A DNA stretch of 64,000 bases from Bradyrhizobium zhanjiangense (GTDB lineage: Bacteria; Pseudomonadota; Alphaproteobacteria; Rhizobiales; Xanthobacteraceae). Location: contig NZ_CP022221.1 in assembly GCF_004114935.1 (NCBI RefSeq), positions 2,315,001 to 2,379,000 of the forward strand, in the 5' to 3' direction. A program made the position numbers and the translations under genes. How positions within the stretch are numbered: position 1 is the stretch's first letter; each line of letters opens with the position of its first letter. Positions 45,851-55,163 of this stretch are shown piece after piece. The notes under the pieces are model-generated. The model had not been told where the DNA came from and made no database searches. It saw nothing but the letters and a program-made list of their open reading frames with translations.

Positions 45851-46377
45851 TACGCTCGCGTCTCCACCATCGATCAAGACCTAACCATCCAAGAGACCGC
45901 GTTGCGCGCGGCGGGCTGTGACCTGATCCGCTCTGAGAAGCGAACGGGCACCACTACCACCCGCCGCGAGGAGCTGCGCACCGTGCTTGACTTCCTACGC
46001 TCCGGCGACGTGCTGATGGTGACACGCATCGACCGTCTCGCGCGCAGCATTGGTGACCTGCAGGACATTGTGCGCGCCATGAAAGCCCGTGGTGCCTCCC
46101 TGCGGGCTACGAGCAACCGATTGACACCAGCACGGCAGCGGGCAAGTGCTTCTTGGACATGCTCGGTGTGTTCGCAGAATTCGAGACCAACCTCCGCAAA
46201 GAGCGGCAGTTAGAGGGCATTGCGGACGCCAAGGCACGCGGTGTGTATCTAGGGCGCAAGGCCATTATCGACCCTGCGAAAGTGGAGGCCCTCAAGGCTG
46301 AAGGCATGGGGGCGTCGGCCATCGCCAAGGCTCTCAAGATTGGTCGCGCCTCGGTCTACCGCGTTCTTGAGGAGTGA
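45851..46377 (+). pseudogene. Serine recombinase (resolvase/invertase), frameshifted
   Basis: The catalytic-serine region AYARVSTIDQDLTIQETALR opens the frame but has no ATG before it. SEKRTGTTTTRREELRTVLD and GDVLMVTRIDRLARSIGDLQ follow. At about 46110 the frame shifts; QPIDTSTAAGKCFLDMLGVF, AEFETNLRKERQLEGIADAK and a C-terminal Hin-type helix-turn-helix (GASAIAKALKIGRASVYRVL) continue to 46377. One base change near 46110 and a lost start make it inactive. Such enzymes resolve cointegrates or invert DNA. Confidence 0.85.
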
Positions 46378-46468
46378 GGAGCATGCCGATGCTATGCAGG
46401 ATGATCCTCTGGACACCATTCGATAAAATTGCAATTCCTGCGGGCGAACTAAGGGAAAGGAAAACAAG

Positions 46469-46819
46469 TTGAAGTTTGGGAATTTGCTTGTCGCGGCAGT
46501 GATCGCGGCTTTGCCCTCGGTGGCGTTCGCAGAGATGACAACTCCGCTCCTCGACAAGGAGACGGACGCGATCAAGCAGTATCTTTGGAAGCAGGGCATG
46601 AGCACGGCGCCGACCGGATTGTATCTGGCAGCTCGATACCAGCTGCGGACGGAGATTTGCGGCAAGCCAGACATGGACGAAGAAGTGCAGATGTACCTGC
46701 GCGACGCGACCGTAGAGGCGCCGGCTGCGGTGATCGCAAACTGGCACGCCACCTTCAAAAAGAAGATGCGCGAGGTACTCCTCGCCAATCCATCCGAAGC
46801 TCGCGAATTCTGCAAGTAA
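46469..46819 (+). CDS. Small secreted protein, function unknown
   Basis: 116 residues from a TTG start behind AAGGAAAACAAG. A Sec signal peptide (KFGNLLVAAVIAALPSVAFA) with an AFA cleavage site is followed by EMTTPLLDKETDAIKQYLWK and a helical domain with two cysteines (EICGKPD and the final FCK), which may pair. No ATG option in frame is better. It is likely periplasmic. Family unknown. Confidence 0.7.
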   Translation: MKFGNLLVAAVIAALPSVAFAEMTTPLLDKETDAIKQYLWKQGMSTAPTGLYLAARYQLRTEICGKPDMDEEVQMYLRDATVEAPAAVIANWHATFKKKMREVLLANPSEAREFCK

Positions 46820-46904
46820 ATTCGCTGGCTATGGGGTGGCTGAGGGGTGATTGCGATCTCCGCGATCTGTTGAGGCCGATCTTGCCGGCGGAGATCGCGG
46901 CCTG

Positions 46905-47168
46905 ATGAACACCGCGTTACTGCTGATGGCGCAGTATAACGGCATGGTGATCCCGCTCGAACTCTTGTGCCGAGACTACTTCCAGCACCTGACGCCGAAC
47001 GAATTCGCGCGGAAGGCTACGAACGGGAGCCTCGACATCCCGGTTGTCCGGATCGAGGGCAGCGCGAAGACAACACGGGGCATCCACCTCGCCGACCTCG
47101 CGAAGTGGATCGACGATCGCCGCGCGGCAGCGCAGAAGGAGCTGGAGCAGCTTCAAGGACGCAGGTGA
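46905..47168 (+). CDS. PrtN-like pyocin/phage activator protein
   Basis: 87 residues from the ATG at 46905. The pattern MNTALLLMAQYNGMVIPLEL, CRDYFQHLTPNEFARKAT, PVVRIEGSAKTTRGIHLADL and AKWIDDRR matches the PrtN family, small DNA-binding activators of pyocin and phage genes. Its place at the edge of decayed phage genes fits. It ends just before a strong terminator. Confidence 0.8.
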   Translation: MNTALLLMAQYNGMVIPLELLCRDYFQHLTPNEFARKATNGSLDIPVVRIEGSAKTTRGIHLADLAKWIDDRRAAAQKELEQLQGRR

Positions 47169-47192
47169 GAGGTGGCCGCTCACATCATAGAG

Positions 47193-47220
47193 GCCCGGCC
47201 AAGCGCCGGGCTTTTGTTTT
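47193..47220 (+). terminator. Rho-independent terminator after the PrtN-like gene
   Basis: GCCCGGC and GCCGGGC form a 7-bp GC stem around CAAGC, followed by TTTTGTTTT. Confidence 0.9.
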
Positions 47221-47244
47221 CTGAGTGATCGCCCGCTAGAGCAT

Positions 47245-48558
47245 CTAAGGTCCGCTTCGCGGCCAAGCGGTTTCTATGCCATTGTTCTCGGCGTTCTTGG
47301 CAACGACGTCCGGTCCGATCATGAGTTCGCCAGCTAGTTCATAGACCGCGCTCTGCGACAGAAAATTCTTTGATGCTCTTTTCCGAAGTAACGCTTTAGG
47401 GGCGGTCAACTCGGCGGCAAACGCACGATTGGCTTGCTGGTCGCGCGTGACGGCGGAAGTGAGAAGGCGGCTCTCATGTGGTTCGGCTGACCAGCCCGAG
47501 AAAACGGCGCGTGCGGCGGCGAATCGACGCTTCGGTTGGGTTTCCTGCAATAGCGCAACTCGCATATCGGAATCGTCGCGCACCACTGCGCCGGTAATAG
47601 ATATTTCCTCGTCAGTCCGCCGTCGCGGTTCGCCTCTGATCGAAGTGTCGACGCGCAACATATCAAACACCTTCGTCGCCCCGGCGGGGTCCGTGTCCTT
47701 AATGCCGAGCCGCCGCCTGATGAGATCGGCGGCCTGGACGCCGCGGCGGTAGGCATGCACGGAAAGATTGTCGGCCGGCAGCCGTACTGTTTCGAGCGGT
47801 GAAAGCGTGGAAGTCGCCGCGTTCTTGGTGAGCAAGGCCGCTTCCTCAGCGAGCGCCGCGACTGATTTGAATGTTTGAGGGGTCGAACTGAGACAAAGGT
47901 CCATAAGTAACCGATCGCCTAACACCGGCTGTAGCCGTTCGATTAAGTCGGCGATCGCGTCGTCGACATCATAGGGAGAGAGACCGAGAGCGCCCGCACA
48001 ACGACAGAACTGGGCCTCTTCTTCATCGGTATCGATGATTTGGATCCATGCATCCTGTAAGAACGTCCCCTTGATGCTCGCCGCTTCTAATCGCGCCACA
48101 ACTTTCGCGACGAAGTCGCGCAATACCTGTTCGACGGCGTCTCTCTTCAATGTTGTTGATGCGGTATTCCGGAATCTGACACCGGCCAGCTCAACGTCTC
48201 TTCCGCTGGCAGTGATGTAAACGGAGCCGCCCTGAGGAAGGAACAAGAGGCGCGGAAGAGCAAATCCGTGTTGCCCAGACAGCAAAGAATGACGAGCATT
48301 GAACGTCGGGCTGGTGCTTTGGGAATTGTCTTCTTCACTCTTGCGGGGCTCCCACAGCAGAGCCCACCAATTCTCGGCCATCCATTCGGCAAGGTAATAG
48401 GCAGGAATTTGGAGCTGCGGCACTACGTTGTCGCGGCCGTCGATGAACTCGGTGACGACCTTGTTCCCCACCTCAATCATGAGGTTGCAGAAGGTCATGT
48501 CCACCTCGTTCCTTCCGCCGGTCGGCGACCAGGACGTTGTGATTTTGAACTCACTCAT
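47245..48558 (-). CDS. IrrE-like protein without a zinc motif, second gene of a two-gene module
   Basis: 437 residues. The N-terminal part (LQIPAYYLAEWMAENWWALL, then RHSLLSGQHGFALPRLLFLP) looks like a separate domain. A helical middle carries LETVRLPADNLSVHAYRRGV and QAADLIRRRLGI. The end shows RRFAAARAVFSGWSA, then QQANRAFAAELTAPKALL. This resembles ImmA/IrrE peptidases ('RRFTLAHELGH...EANAFAAELLMP'), but the HExxH helix reads ARAVFSGW, so zinc catalysis is unlikely. It overlaps the upstream 130-residue gene by 8 bases (ATGAGTGA). The gene is intact. Function unknown; a regulatory or toxin-antitoxin-like pair is possible. Confidence 0.7.
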   Translation of the reverse strand: MSEFKITTSWSPTGGRNEVDMTFCNLMIEVGNKVVTEFIDGRDNVVPQLQIPAYYLAEWMAENWWALLWEPRKSEEDNSQSTSPTFNARHSLLSGQHGFALPRLLFLPQGGSVYITASGRDVELAGVRFRNTASTTLKRDAVEQVLRDFVAKVVARLEAASIKGTFLQDAWIQIIDTDEEEAQFCRCAGALGLSPYDVDDAIADLIERLQPVLGDRLLMDLCLSSTPQTFKSVAALAEEAALLTKNAATSTLSPLETVRLPADNLSVHAYRRGVQAADLIRRRLGIKDTDPAGATKVFDMLRVDTSIRGEPRRRTDEEISITGAVVRDDSDMRVALLQETQPKRRFAAARAVFSGWSAEPHESRLLTSAVTRDQQANRAFAAELTAPKALLRKRASKNFLSQSAVYELAGELMIGPDVVAKNAENNGIETAWPRSGP

Positions 48559-48943
48559 TCTGCAAACCAGGCGGCAGGCCGCTGACCTCTATGGGGTACG
48601 CGTGATAAGTCCCGGCAGTTCCCGTATTCGTGGTAGCTTCGTACCAAACCATGCCGATCTTGTGCCAGATGTGCCTCGGAAAACCGTTAACCCACTGCCG
48701 GGAAATTCGCCGAGCCCGGATAGCAGCTCTTAATGCGTCGCCGGCCTCCTGAAGCGTGAAGTCACGCGGACACGGAGTGGCCGGTTTTGGCCGACGGCGT
48801 AGCCTGCCATCGATCTTACAGTGATAGTCGCTCGGCGCATACAGCGCCCTTGCAGCGGCTGTTTCCAACTGCTCTTCCGGAACGAGCCGCGCCAAAATAC
48901 GCGGCTTATCCGGGTTCGGATTCCGCCTCTTTGGCCGTCGCAT
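48551..48943 (-). CDS. Partner protein of the IrrE-like gene, function unknown
   Basis: 130 residues from an ATG at 48943 after GGGGGAGAGG. A basic start (MRRPKRRNPNPDKPRIL) and a helix AGDALRAAIRARRISRQWV precede a compact C-terminal domain, GFPRHIWHKIGMVWYEATT then GTYHAYPIE. It resembles small companion proteins I have seen beside IrrE-like genes, with an aromatic- and histidine-rich core that could hold a nuclease site, but I cannot name a family. The start codon of the next gene overlaps its end, so the two are made together. Confidence 0.65.
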   Translation of the reverse strand: MRRPKRRNPNPDKPRILARLVPEEQLETAAARALYAPSDYHCKIDGRLRRRPKPATPCPRDFTLQEAGDALRAAIRARRISRQWVNGFPRHIWHKIGMVWYEATTNTGTAGTYHAYPIEVSGLPPGLQNE

Positions 48944-49619
48944 TCCTCTCCCCCAACGTAGGCATGCTAGCTACTCGGCCAAGTTGCTTCAACCAAAATT
49001 GTTCGCTTTGGGATAGGCTGATCCGTCAATTCTCCTTCCGAACAGTCGGATTTCGCGAGTACTATCAACGGGTGAACGAAAGGGGAAAGTTCGGTTTGGG
49101 GATTGAAAACTAAGAAGAATTTGACGGATTTTGATTCCATGGGGCGTGCGCGTACTTAGTGCGCCGGGTCTTAAGAGATCCAGTGGCACGTTCGGCGAGA
49201 TCAGACCGTTCTCCGGCACGCATACGACCATGTCGCCGCGGACAGGCTCGGCGGCCAGCACCGCAAGCGCAAAAGCAGGAGGGATCGGCCGCGGAGCGTG
49301 TCCTCGGTAGAATTGGTCTCGACAATGTCGGTCGGAAGAAGGGCGCTGGGGGTGGGCGGCGAAGCCAGCCCTCACCGAAAAAATAAAACCAGGTGAGATA
49401 ACGGCCAATAACGGCGCGCGGTATTCGGCCATGGCAGGGGACTCCAGCAGCCTGCTCAGGGAGCCTGCTACGTGGGGTTAGCCAGATTGTCCTCGATCCC
49501 CACAGGACCAAGCTTTCGATCGCATCCCGAATGGCACGCGCGTTGACGACGCGCGCGACCTCGGCGGAAGGTCGAAGGTAGCGACGCCGACGCACAGGTC
49601 GACGGGCAACGCATCGCCC
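48944..49619. other. Gene-poor stretch
   Basis: Open frames exist on both strands (for example minus 49110-49595) but they are arginine- and proline-rich and overlap each other. I recognise no domain; decayed coding DNA is likely. Confidence 0.4.
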
Positions 49620-51869
49620 TCATAAAATCTTGAGATACTCAACAAGCGCTCGGCGCTCGGGTTCGGTCAATTCTGGTCCGATGACGCCAGGCGGCAGCTT
49701 CGTTAGGTCGGTTTCCTTGCCCTCGAACGAATGTCCGCGATTGCTGTTGCCAAGCAGCGACACATCAAAGTTCGTCAGGCCGGCCGCACAGCTCTCGGTC
49801 GCCTCTGCTTTCGTAACAAGCCCGACATTGACCGGGTCGAACGCACGACTGCCGATGCAAAACGAAGTCGGCCGTTGGGCTTGCGGCAAAAACATGTCTC
49901 TCAGTGTCGGAACGGACCCATTGTGCAGATAAGGAGCCGTTGCCCAAACACCGTCCAACGGGCGCGCCCGGTACTGAGGCTCAAGAGCGAGAAGGATTTC
50001 GTCCTTGCCGTTGCGGCTCGCACGCGCCCCGACATAGACTCGCTGGTTTTGGCAGTTCTTCCGAGGTCCCCACATTTGCCGCTTGGTCTCTTCAGAAGTG
50101 CCGTTCGCAATGAGCCATTGGTCGATCGTTTTGCCGACCACGTCCATGAGCGCGAGTACAAATAGAGGATCTACGCCTTTATCTGCCAGAAGGCCGCAAC
50201 CTCCGGCTTTGTTGAGGTCATCTGCAGGATTTAATCCGAGTGACTTGGGTAGGTGAACGCGCCGCGTCGTGAGGACGTTAGATTGTTGGCGGTCGGTGCC
50301 GATCGCCGAAACTGGCATCTGGACGACGTTAAAATAGTGCCGTCCGCCGATCTCTACCCAATTCTTCTCGTTCCTGGCTGAGCGATCGGGGTTCTCTGCG
50401 CGCCAGAATGAGTCTTCCGGCCACTTTTTGTCGAAGGCAGCATCGTTCACGGGGCCTCGGTGGCATTCAAAGCAGTGAGCACGATAAAGATCGCGACCTT
50501 GTTCAACGAGCTTTTCATCGATCGCCCAGGCCGGGTCACCGCGGAATTTCTCCTGCGCGTCCTTCCATCGGGGTGCTACGAGCCCGGTGAATTTTCTCCC
50601 TCCTGCATTTTCGGACGAAAAGGGATCGGTGCCGCGCAGAAGCTCTTCGAACCGCGCGATGTCGGAGAGATGTATGGATGAGGCAAAAAGCGGCCTTCCG
50701 GGCGCGGCAGCGGTCATATTGATTTTTGCGCTGACACCGAGCGCTTCGCCTGCATTCCGAACGAGTTCGTTGAGAACAGAAGCGTCATACTGTGCCCAAA
50801 GGAAATACGGCGTGTCCCAGATCGGTGGAAAGCTCACGGGGGCATCGTGGCGCGCGAAGTTGCCCTTGAGGAGTGGCTCGGAAAGTTCGCCGGTCAAGGG
50901 ATCGAGTAGATTGCTATAGAAAACCTGGTTTCCGATCCGGTTCAGCGCATCAAGTCGACCGAACCCTTCATCGAGATCCGCCACTCCTTGTCCCGTTAAA
51001 AGTCTGTCAGTCTCTGCCTTTTGGTTCTCGATCTTTCGGAGCGCTAACTCGAGATCGCTTCGAAGCTGTCTTCGATCGACGCTCTGCCCTTTGATCTGCT
51101 CCAGCTTGCTGGCGAAACGCTCGAAACGCCATGGCAAGATCAGCGTGTAGCCGATCGACAGCCCGACGGCTCTTTCAACCTCGCCAAGATTGACCATCGC
51201 CGGCCCGTCGTCGAACCGTATGCTGACATTCTTGTATTCGAGATGACCCGTATGACAGGCGGCGCAGGTTAGGCCAACCTGATCTTCATACGGGGCGCCT
51301 GTCGTTGGATCAACGCCGCCCTTGAGGATGGCAAAGCCGACCGGCAAAGCATTCAGGTTCGCGGGCGCGCTTGGAGTCCACCCGGGGTTGGCTGTGTCCC
51401 CATTCGGCGCATCGTCGTGATAACCGTATGCGGGCGCAATACCGGCAAAGTCCTTTGAGCCAGGACTGGGAATGAAGCCGAGGCGGCGCAGGTAGTTCTC
51501 GTCCGTCAAGCTCGTGTAAGAGAAGGACAGCTCCGGCCGTTCCAGAGCCAAAAACCACTGATAATTGACAGGGATGGTCGCTGTCCCCTGCGATGTGTGG
51601 TGAAACCAGTAACGCTGGCGGGCGCTCCAATTTTGCGGGAGCCAATAAGCGCTTTCGATTTTCGATGGCTCGGGCAGGGTTGCAGGCAGCAATTGAGCTA
51701 CCAGATTAGCATCGTTCTTGATTTTGAGGGTGGCGTCGCGAACCTTCTCCAAATATACCAGGCCGGCCGCCACGATCACGACAACGACGATTGCCAACAA
51801 TAGGCTGGTGATATGAGGCCAGCGCATCAGCCAGGAAAAAAGACGAGAGCCAAAAGAAGGTCTCCCCAT
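49620..51869 (-). CDS. Membrane-anchored di-heme c-type cytochrome (peroxidase/RoxA-like)
   Basis: 749 residues. One N-terminal membrane helix (HITSLLLAIVVVVIVAAGLV) anchors a periplasmic protein. Two heme c motifs are seen: CAACH (~203) and CFECH (~465). The ending VWATAPYLHNGSVPTLRDMF and PELTEPERRALVEYLKIL is typical of di-heme cytochrome peroxidases and of the RoxA rubber oxygenases. These use one high-potential and one catalytic heme to reduce peroxide or to cleave or oxidise a substrate. It follows a second cytochrome gene by 70 bases in the same direction, so they probably form one unit. The true substrate is unknown. Confidence 0.82.
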   Translation of the reverse strand: MGRPSFGSRLFSWLMRWPHITSLLLAIVVVVIVAAGLVYLEKVRDATLKIKNDANLVAQLLPATLPEPSKIESAYWLPQNWSARQRYWFHHTSQGTATIPVNYQWFLALERPELSFSYTSLTDENYLRRLGFIPSPGSKDFAGIAPAYGYHDDAPNGDTANPGWTPSAPANLNALPVGFAILKGGVDPTTGAPYEDQVGLTCAACHTGHLEYKNVSIRFDDGPAMVNLGEVERAVGLSIGYTLILPWRFERFASKLEQIKGQSVDRRQLRSDLELALRKIENQKAETDRLLTGQGVADLDEGFGRLDALNRIGNQVFYSNLLDPLTGELSEPLLKGNFARHDAPVSFPPIWDTPYFLWAQYDASVLNELVRNAGEALGVSAKINMTAAAPGRPLFASSIHLSDIARFEELLRGTDPFSSENAGGRKFTGLVAPRWKDAQEKFRGDPAWAIDEKLVEQGRDLYRAHCFECHRGPVNDAAFDKKWPEDSFWRAENPDRSARNEKNWVEIGGRHYFNVVQMPVSAIGTDRQQSNVLTTRRVHLPKSLGLNPADDLNKAGGCGLLADKGVDPLFVLALMDVVGKTIDQWLIANGTSEETKRQMWGPRKNCQNQRVYVGARASRNGKDEILLALEPQYRARPLDGVWATAPYLHNGSVPTLRDMFLPQAQRPTSFCIGSRAFDPVNVGLVTKAEATESCAAGLTNFDVSLLGNSNRGHSFEGKETDLTKLPPGVIGPELTEPERRALVEYLKIL

Positions 51870-51939
51870 AGCAGGACTCCATCCATCTTTCGTGCGCCCA
51901 GCCGGCCCGACAGGCCGGCGGAAACGACGACGCCGTCTG

Positions 51940-53313
51940 TTACTTGTTCAGCAATTGGCTATTGATGAAGGCGACCACGTCGGCGGTCTCGGCTGCCGCG
52001 CGCCTCGTTATCGTCGCCGTGGCCCGGCCGCCGTGCAAAAAGGATGGAAACCAACCGAAGTTGCGGAGATTCCAATCTTCCTTCGGCTAGACCGCCCGCT
52101 TCACGCCAGGGACTGCGAAATTTGGAATTTTCCTGGCGAGTGGCTGTGCCGTCTCGGTGTGACAGCTCACGCAATCGGTATTGAAGAAGTGGCTCTTCTT
52201 CGGATCGGCAATGGTATTGACGATCTCGATGATGCGGCTGTTGGGCACGTTACCATCGATGAACTCGGAGGTCGAAACACCCTTACGATCAGCTTGGGGC
52301 AGGGGCGGATTTTGCAATGCCGCGTGTCGACAGGTGATCGGATTTTGATTATTCGTACCCGGTTGCGGGACCACGTGCTTTCCGCCGATGGCGCTGAACA
52401 TCTGTGCCGCGTGCATGCCATCAAGCGTCGGGCCGGGCACTGGTGTTAGGCCTGCTTGCGGGACCCTTAACATCGACACGAAAATCCAGGGTTCGGGCGG
52501 TGCGATGCCCATCACGGCCATGGTGTTGAGGCGCTGCGGCGAGAGATGCTTCTCAATCAACGCCTTGAGCGCGTCGCGAAACGCCTTCGCCGATAGCCCT
52601 ACAAGACCCGGATGCACATTCAGATCACCGCTAGTCGATACCTTGACATTGCCAAAATGCCCGGCTCCAAGCTGACCGCGCAAAGTCGCGACGTCACGAA
52701 TGATCGCCTTGAATGCTTCGTCGTCTGGTTTGAAGCGCGGGAACGGCGCGCAACCGTCCAGAGGTGGATCCGCCTCGAGGGTGAAGCTGAAGATAAGGTG
52801 GCCGGCGGTGTCATGGACTTTGAAGCCGTCCGGCCCATTTGTTACCGGCTGAATGATCAGGCGGATTTGTGGTTGCCGGCCAAACTGGGCGATGATCTCC
52901 GGCGACAATCCCGGCGCGCCCGGGTCGATCCGGATTCCGGCCACAAACCAGGCGTCGATCTTTTTTACGGCATCGGGAAACTGAATGTGCCGTGCACCCG
53001 AATCCGGCGCGCCAGGATGCTCCGGGTTTTCGGCGTTGGCGATAAAATGCGCGAAATCCGCGTCGGAAAACAGCCGCTGCGGCAATCCCGAAGGGCCCGC
53101 AAGATCGGACACGGCGATGAGGTTGGCAAGGTCGGCCGCCGACTTCGGCGGAGGAAAGAGAATGGACACATCATTGGGCGCAAGCGGCCTCGACGCCGCT
53201 TGCGCCGGAGCCGTTCCTACCTCCAAAGCTGCGGCGAACATCACCCCTGCCGCTAACAAGCTTGCAAGCCGTCGCGGAAACAGAGATCCGTTGATTTGAC
53301 CCCTCGCGATCAT
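51940..53313 (-). pseudogene. Secreted mono-heme cytochrome-like protein with an in-frame stop
   Basis: A Sec signal (FPRRLASLLAAGVMFAAALE, ending near AQAA) leads to a 408-residue product with one heme motif, CVSCH (~381). After FAVPGVKRAV the frame hits TAG (52089-52087). The same frame then stays open for about 48 codons with PKEDWNLRNFGWFPSFLHGG and TADVVAFINSQLLNK to a TAA at 51940. That is the normal C-terminus of such cytochromes, so a single base change has truncated it. The stop follows the heme site, so a shortened protein might still fold. It lies upstream of the di-heme gene and was probably its partner. Confidence 0.75.
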
Positions 53314-53892
53314 TGGAAATCCCCCTGTAAGACCAAAACTTTAAACATTAGCTGTCGGACAATCTCGCCGCTACGCGCCTCGCCAAGGCAATGCGGGTGA
53401 CCGGATCAAACCCTTCACTCCTCACCGTAGAATTGGCTTTGCAAGGTCTTGAGTTTCGTCGGATGCAACGCCTCATCGATACAGCCGAGGAAACATCTCA
53501 CTGCGTGCATTGACCCGCGCGTGGTCGGCTGGATGCGCCATATCCGTTTGCAACGCGCGGACGGTTGTCCAGTCGTTCGCACGATCCTTGAGCAATTCGA
53601 ACAGCGTTCGGCGGTTGTTCGGCGGAGATAACCGGTCGTCCTTATACCGGTGCATCCGGAAGTGAGCGAAAGTGACCTTGGCTGAGATCTTCGCATCCCA
53701 TAGCGCGTCGGGTAGCGTTAGCAGATCAAGTCCTTGCAGCTCGCCCAGCTGCTGCATTTGATCCTGCGCTTCCTGATACTGCTCACGGCCGACCAATTGA
53801 TACATTCCTCGCGGGCGAAACAGCCAGCCGTCGTCCGTTCCGGGCTGGTTGCCAAAGTCGTTGTCATCGTAAGCGAGCACGAAATTGGCTAG

Positions 53893-54722
53893 AACCTATC
53901 TCAAAATTGTCGAAACAGGATCAGCAGGCAAGCGAGCTGGACGAAGCCGAGGAAATTTTGCGGATAGAACTCCCAGCGGACCAGCAGGCGCCGCCGCCAC
54001 TGTATCCAGGCGAAGAAGCGTTCGACCAGCCAACGCCGAGTATAACGACGGAGCCTACGGCCGTCCTGGGTGAGCGACCTCACTCGGTTTGAACGATGTG
54101 GCGCGATCATCTCGATGCCTTGTGACCGCAGTTTATCGTCGAGCGTATCGCTGTCATAGGCGCGGTCGCCGATGAGGTTCTCTGGCTTGGCCTCGATCAT
54201 GTAGAAGTCGAAGCAGAGCTGTACCAAGCGCACTTCGTGATGGTTCGCGGCATGCGTGCTCACTGAAAGCGGCAAACCGTGGCGATCCACAATCGCCATG
54301 ATTTTTAACCCCTTTCCGCGCCTCGTTGGGCCGATCTCTGCACCGCCGCCTTTGGCCATCGCAAAGGTCGCGTCGATGAAACACTCCTCTTCGTCGAGCA
54401 AGCCTTTCTCGCGAAGTTCGTTGGCGATATCGGTCAGAACGCGTCGCAACACTTCATTGCGACACCAGTTCTGAAAGCGACGATGTACGGTCTTATAGTT
54501 CGGATAGCACTGCGGCAGCATGTGCCACTGCGCGCCCGTATTCAAAATCCAAAGAGCGGCTTCGAGAACCTGACGCGTCGCAATCGGCTTCCGGCCCGGC
54601 CGGCCGTCGGCAATGTGCTCTTCCGGAAAGTGTTTCCGGATGCGCTCCCATTGCTCGTCCGTCAGCCGAATCATCTTTCCTTTATAGACGATCGACGCTG
54701 ATCTTCAATTTTGAGATAGGTT
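53893..54722 (-). mobile_element. Intact IS5-family insertion sequence
   Basis: 830 bp. Its ends AACCTATCTCAAAATTG and CAATTTTGAGATAGGTT are perfect 17-bp inverted repeats. They are flanked by the 4-bp target duplication CTAG (53889-53892 and 54723-54726), the YTAR target usual for IS5. It holds one transposase gene. Insertion looks recent because ends, duplication and the split gene are all clean. Confidence 0.95.
53901..54674 (-). CDS. IS5-family transposase
   Basis: 257 residues, one frame. The start MIRLTDEQWERIRKHFPEE is the DUF4096-type IS5 N-terminus. The DDE set is seen as FIDATFA, IGDRAYDSD and LVERFFAWIQWRRRL. The GGGAEIGPTRRGKGLKIMAI region is typical. Nothing is missing. Confidence 0.95.
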   Translation of the reverse strand: MIRLTDEQWERIRKHFPEEHIADGRPGRKPIATRQVLEAALWILNTGAQWHMLPQCYPNYKTVHRRFQNWCRNEVLRRVLTDIANELREKGLLDEEECFIDATFAMAKGGGAEIGPTRRGKGLKIMAIVDRHGLPLSVSTHAANHHEVRLVQLCFDFYMIEAKPENLIGDRAYDSDTLDDKLRSQGIEMIAPHRSNRVRSLTQDGRRLRRYTRRWLVERFFAWIQWRRRLLVRWEFYPQNFLGFVQLACLLILFRQF

Positions 54723-55163
54723 CTAGTTCCTTGGGATGATTAAGCAAAGAGTTCACGTCGACCGCGGGCTTGTTTGCGGCCAGAAGCCTTGAGTTATTTT
54801 TGTCAATGCGATCGCGCCATTTCTGCGGGAGTTGAGAAACCGCGCTGTAAGAAAAGTTCTCGCTGCTGCGCGTAAAATCGGCGCTGTCGTAAGAGATGGA
54901 TCCCAGAATATAGGCGAGGATACGGGGATCCGTTTCCTCGACGCGATCCCATTCCTGCAACAAGGCTTTGACCTGTTCGGCCTGATAGTAGGCCATATAG
55001 CCCTTGCGATATGGCGGAACGGGGGGAGGGGCCGGCGAATGATTTTTGCGCGATTCACTGAGCTGATGCTCGTAGGCGGCGACGTTTTCCTGATATTCCT
55101 CATAACCGCGCTGTTGCAACCAATTGCTCTCATAACAAGCAAGTAATGGCTGCGGTTTGATCT

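Noticed and set aside
48987..49595. Genes of 147 and 161 codons on the minus strand
   Set aside because: They overlap each other in different frames, have arginine/proline-rich products and no recognisable domain.
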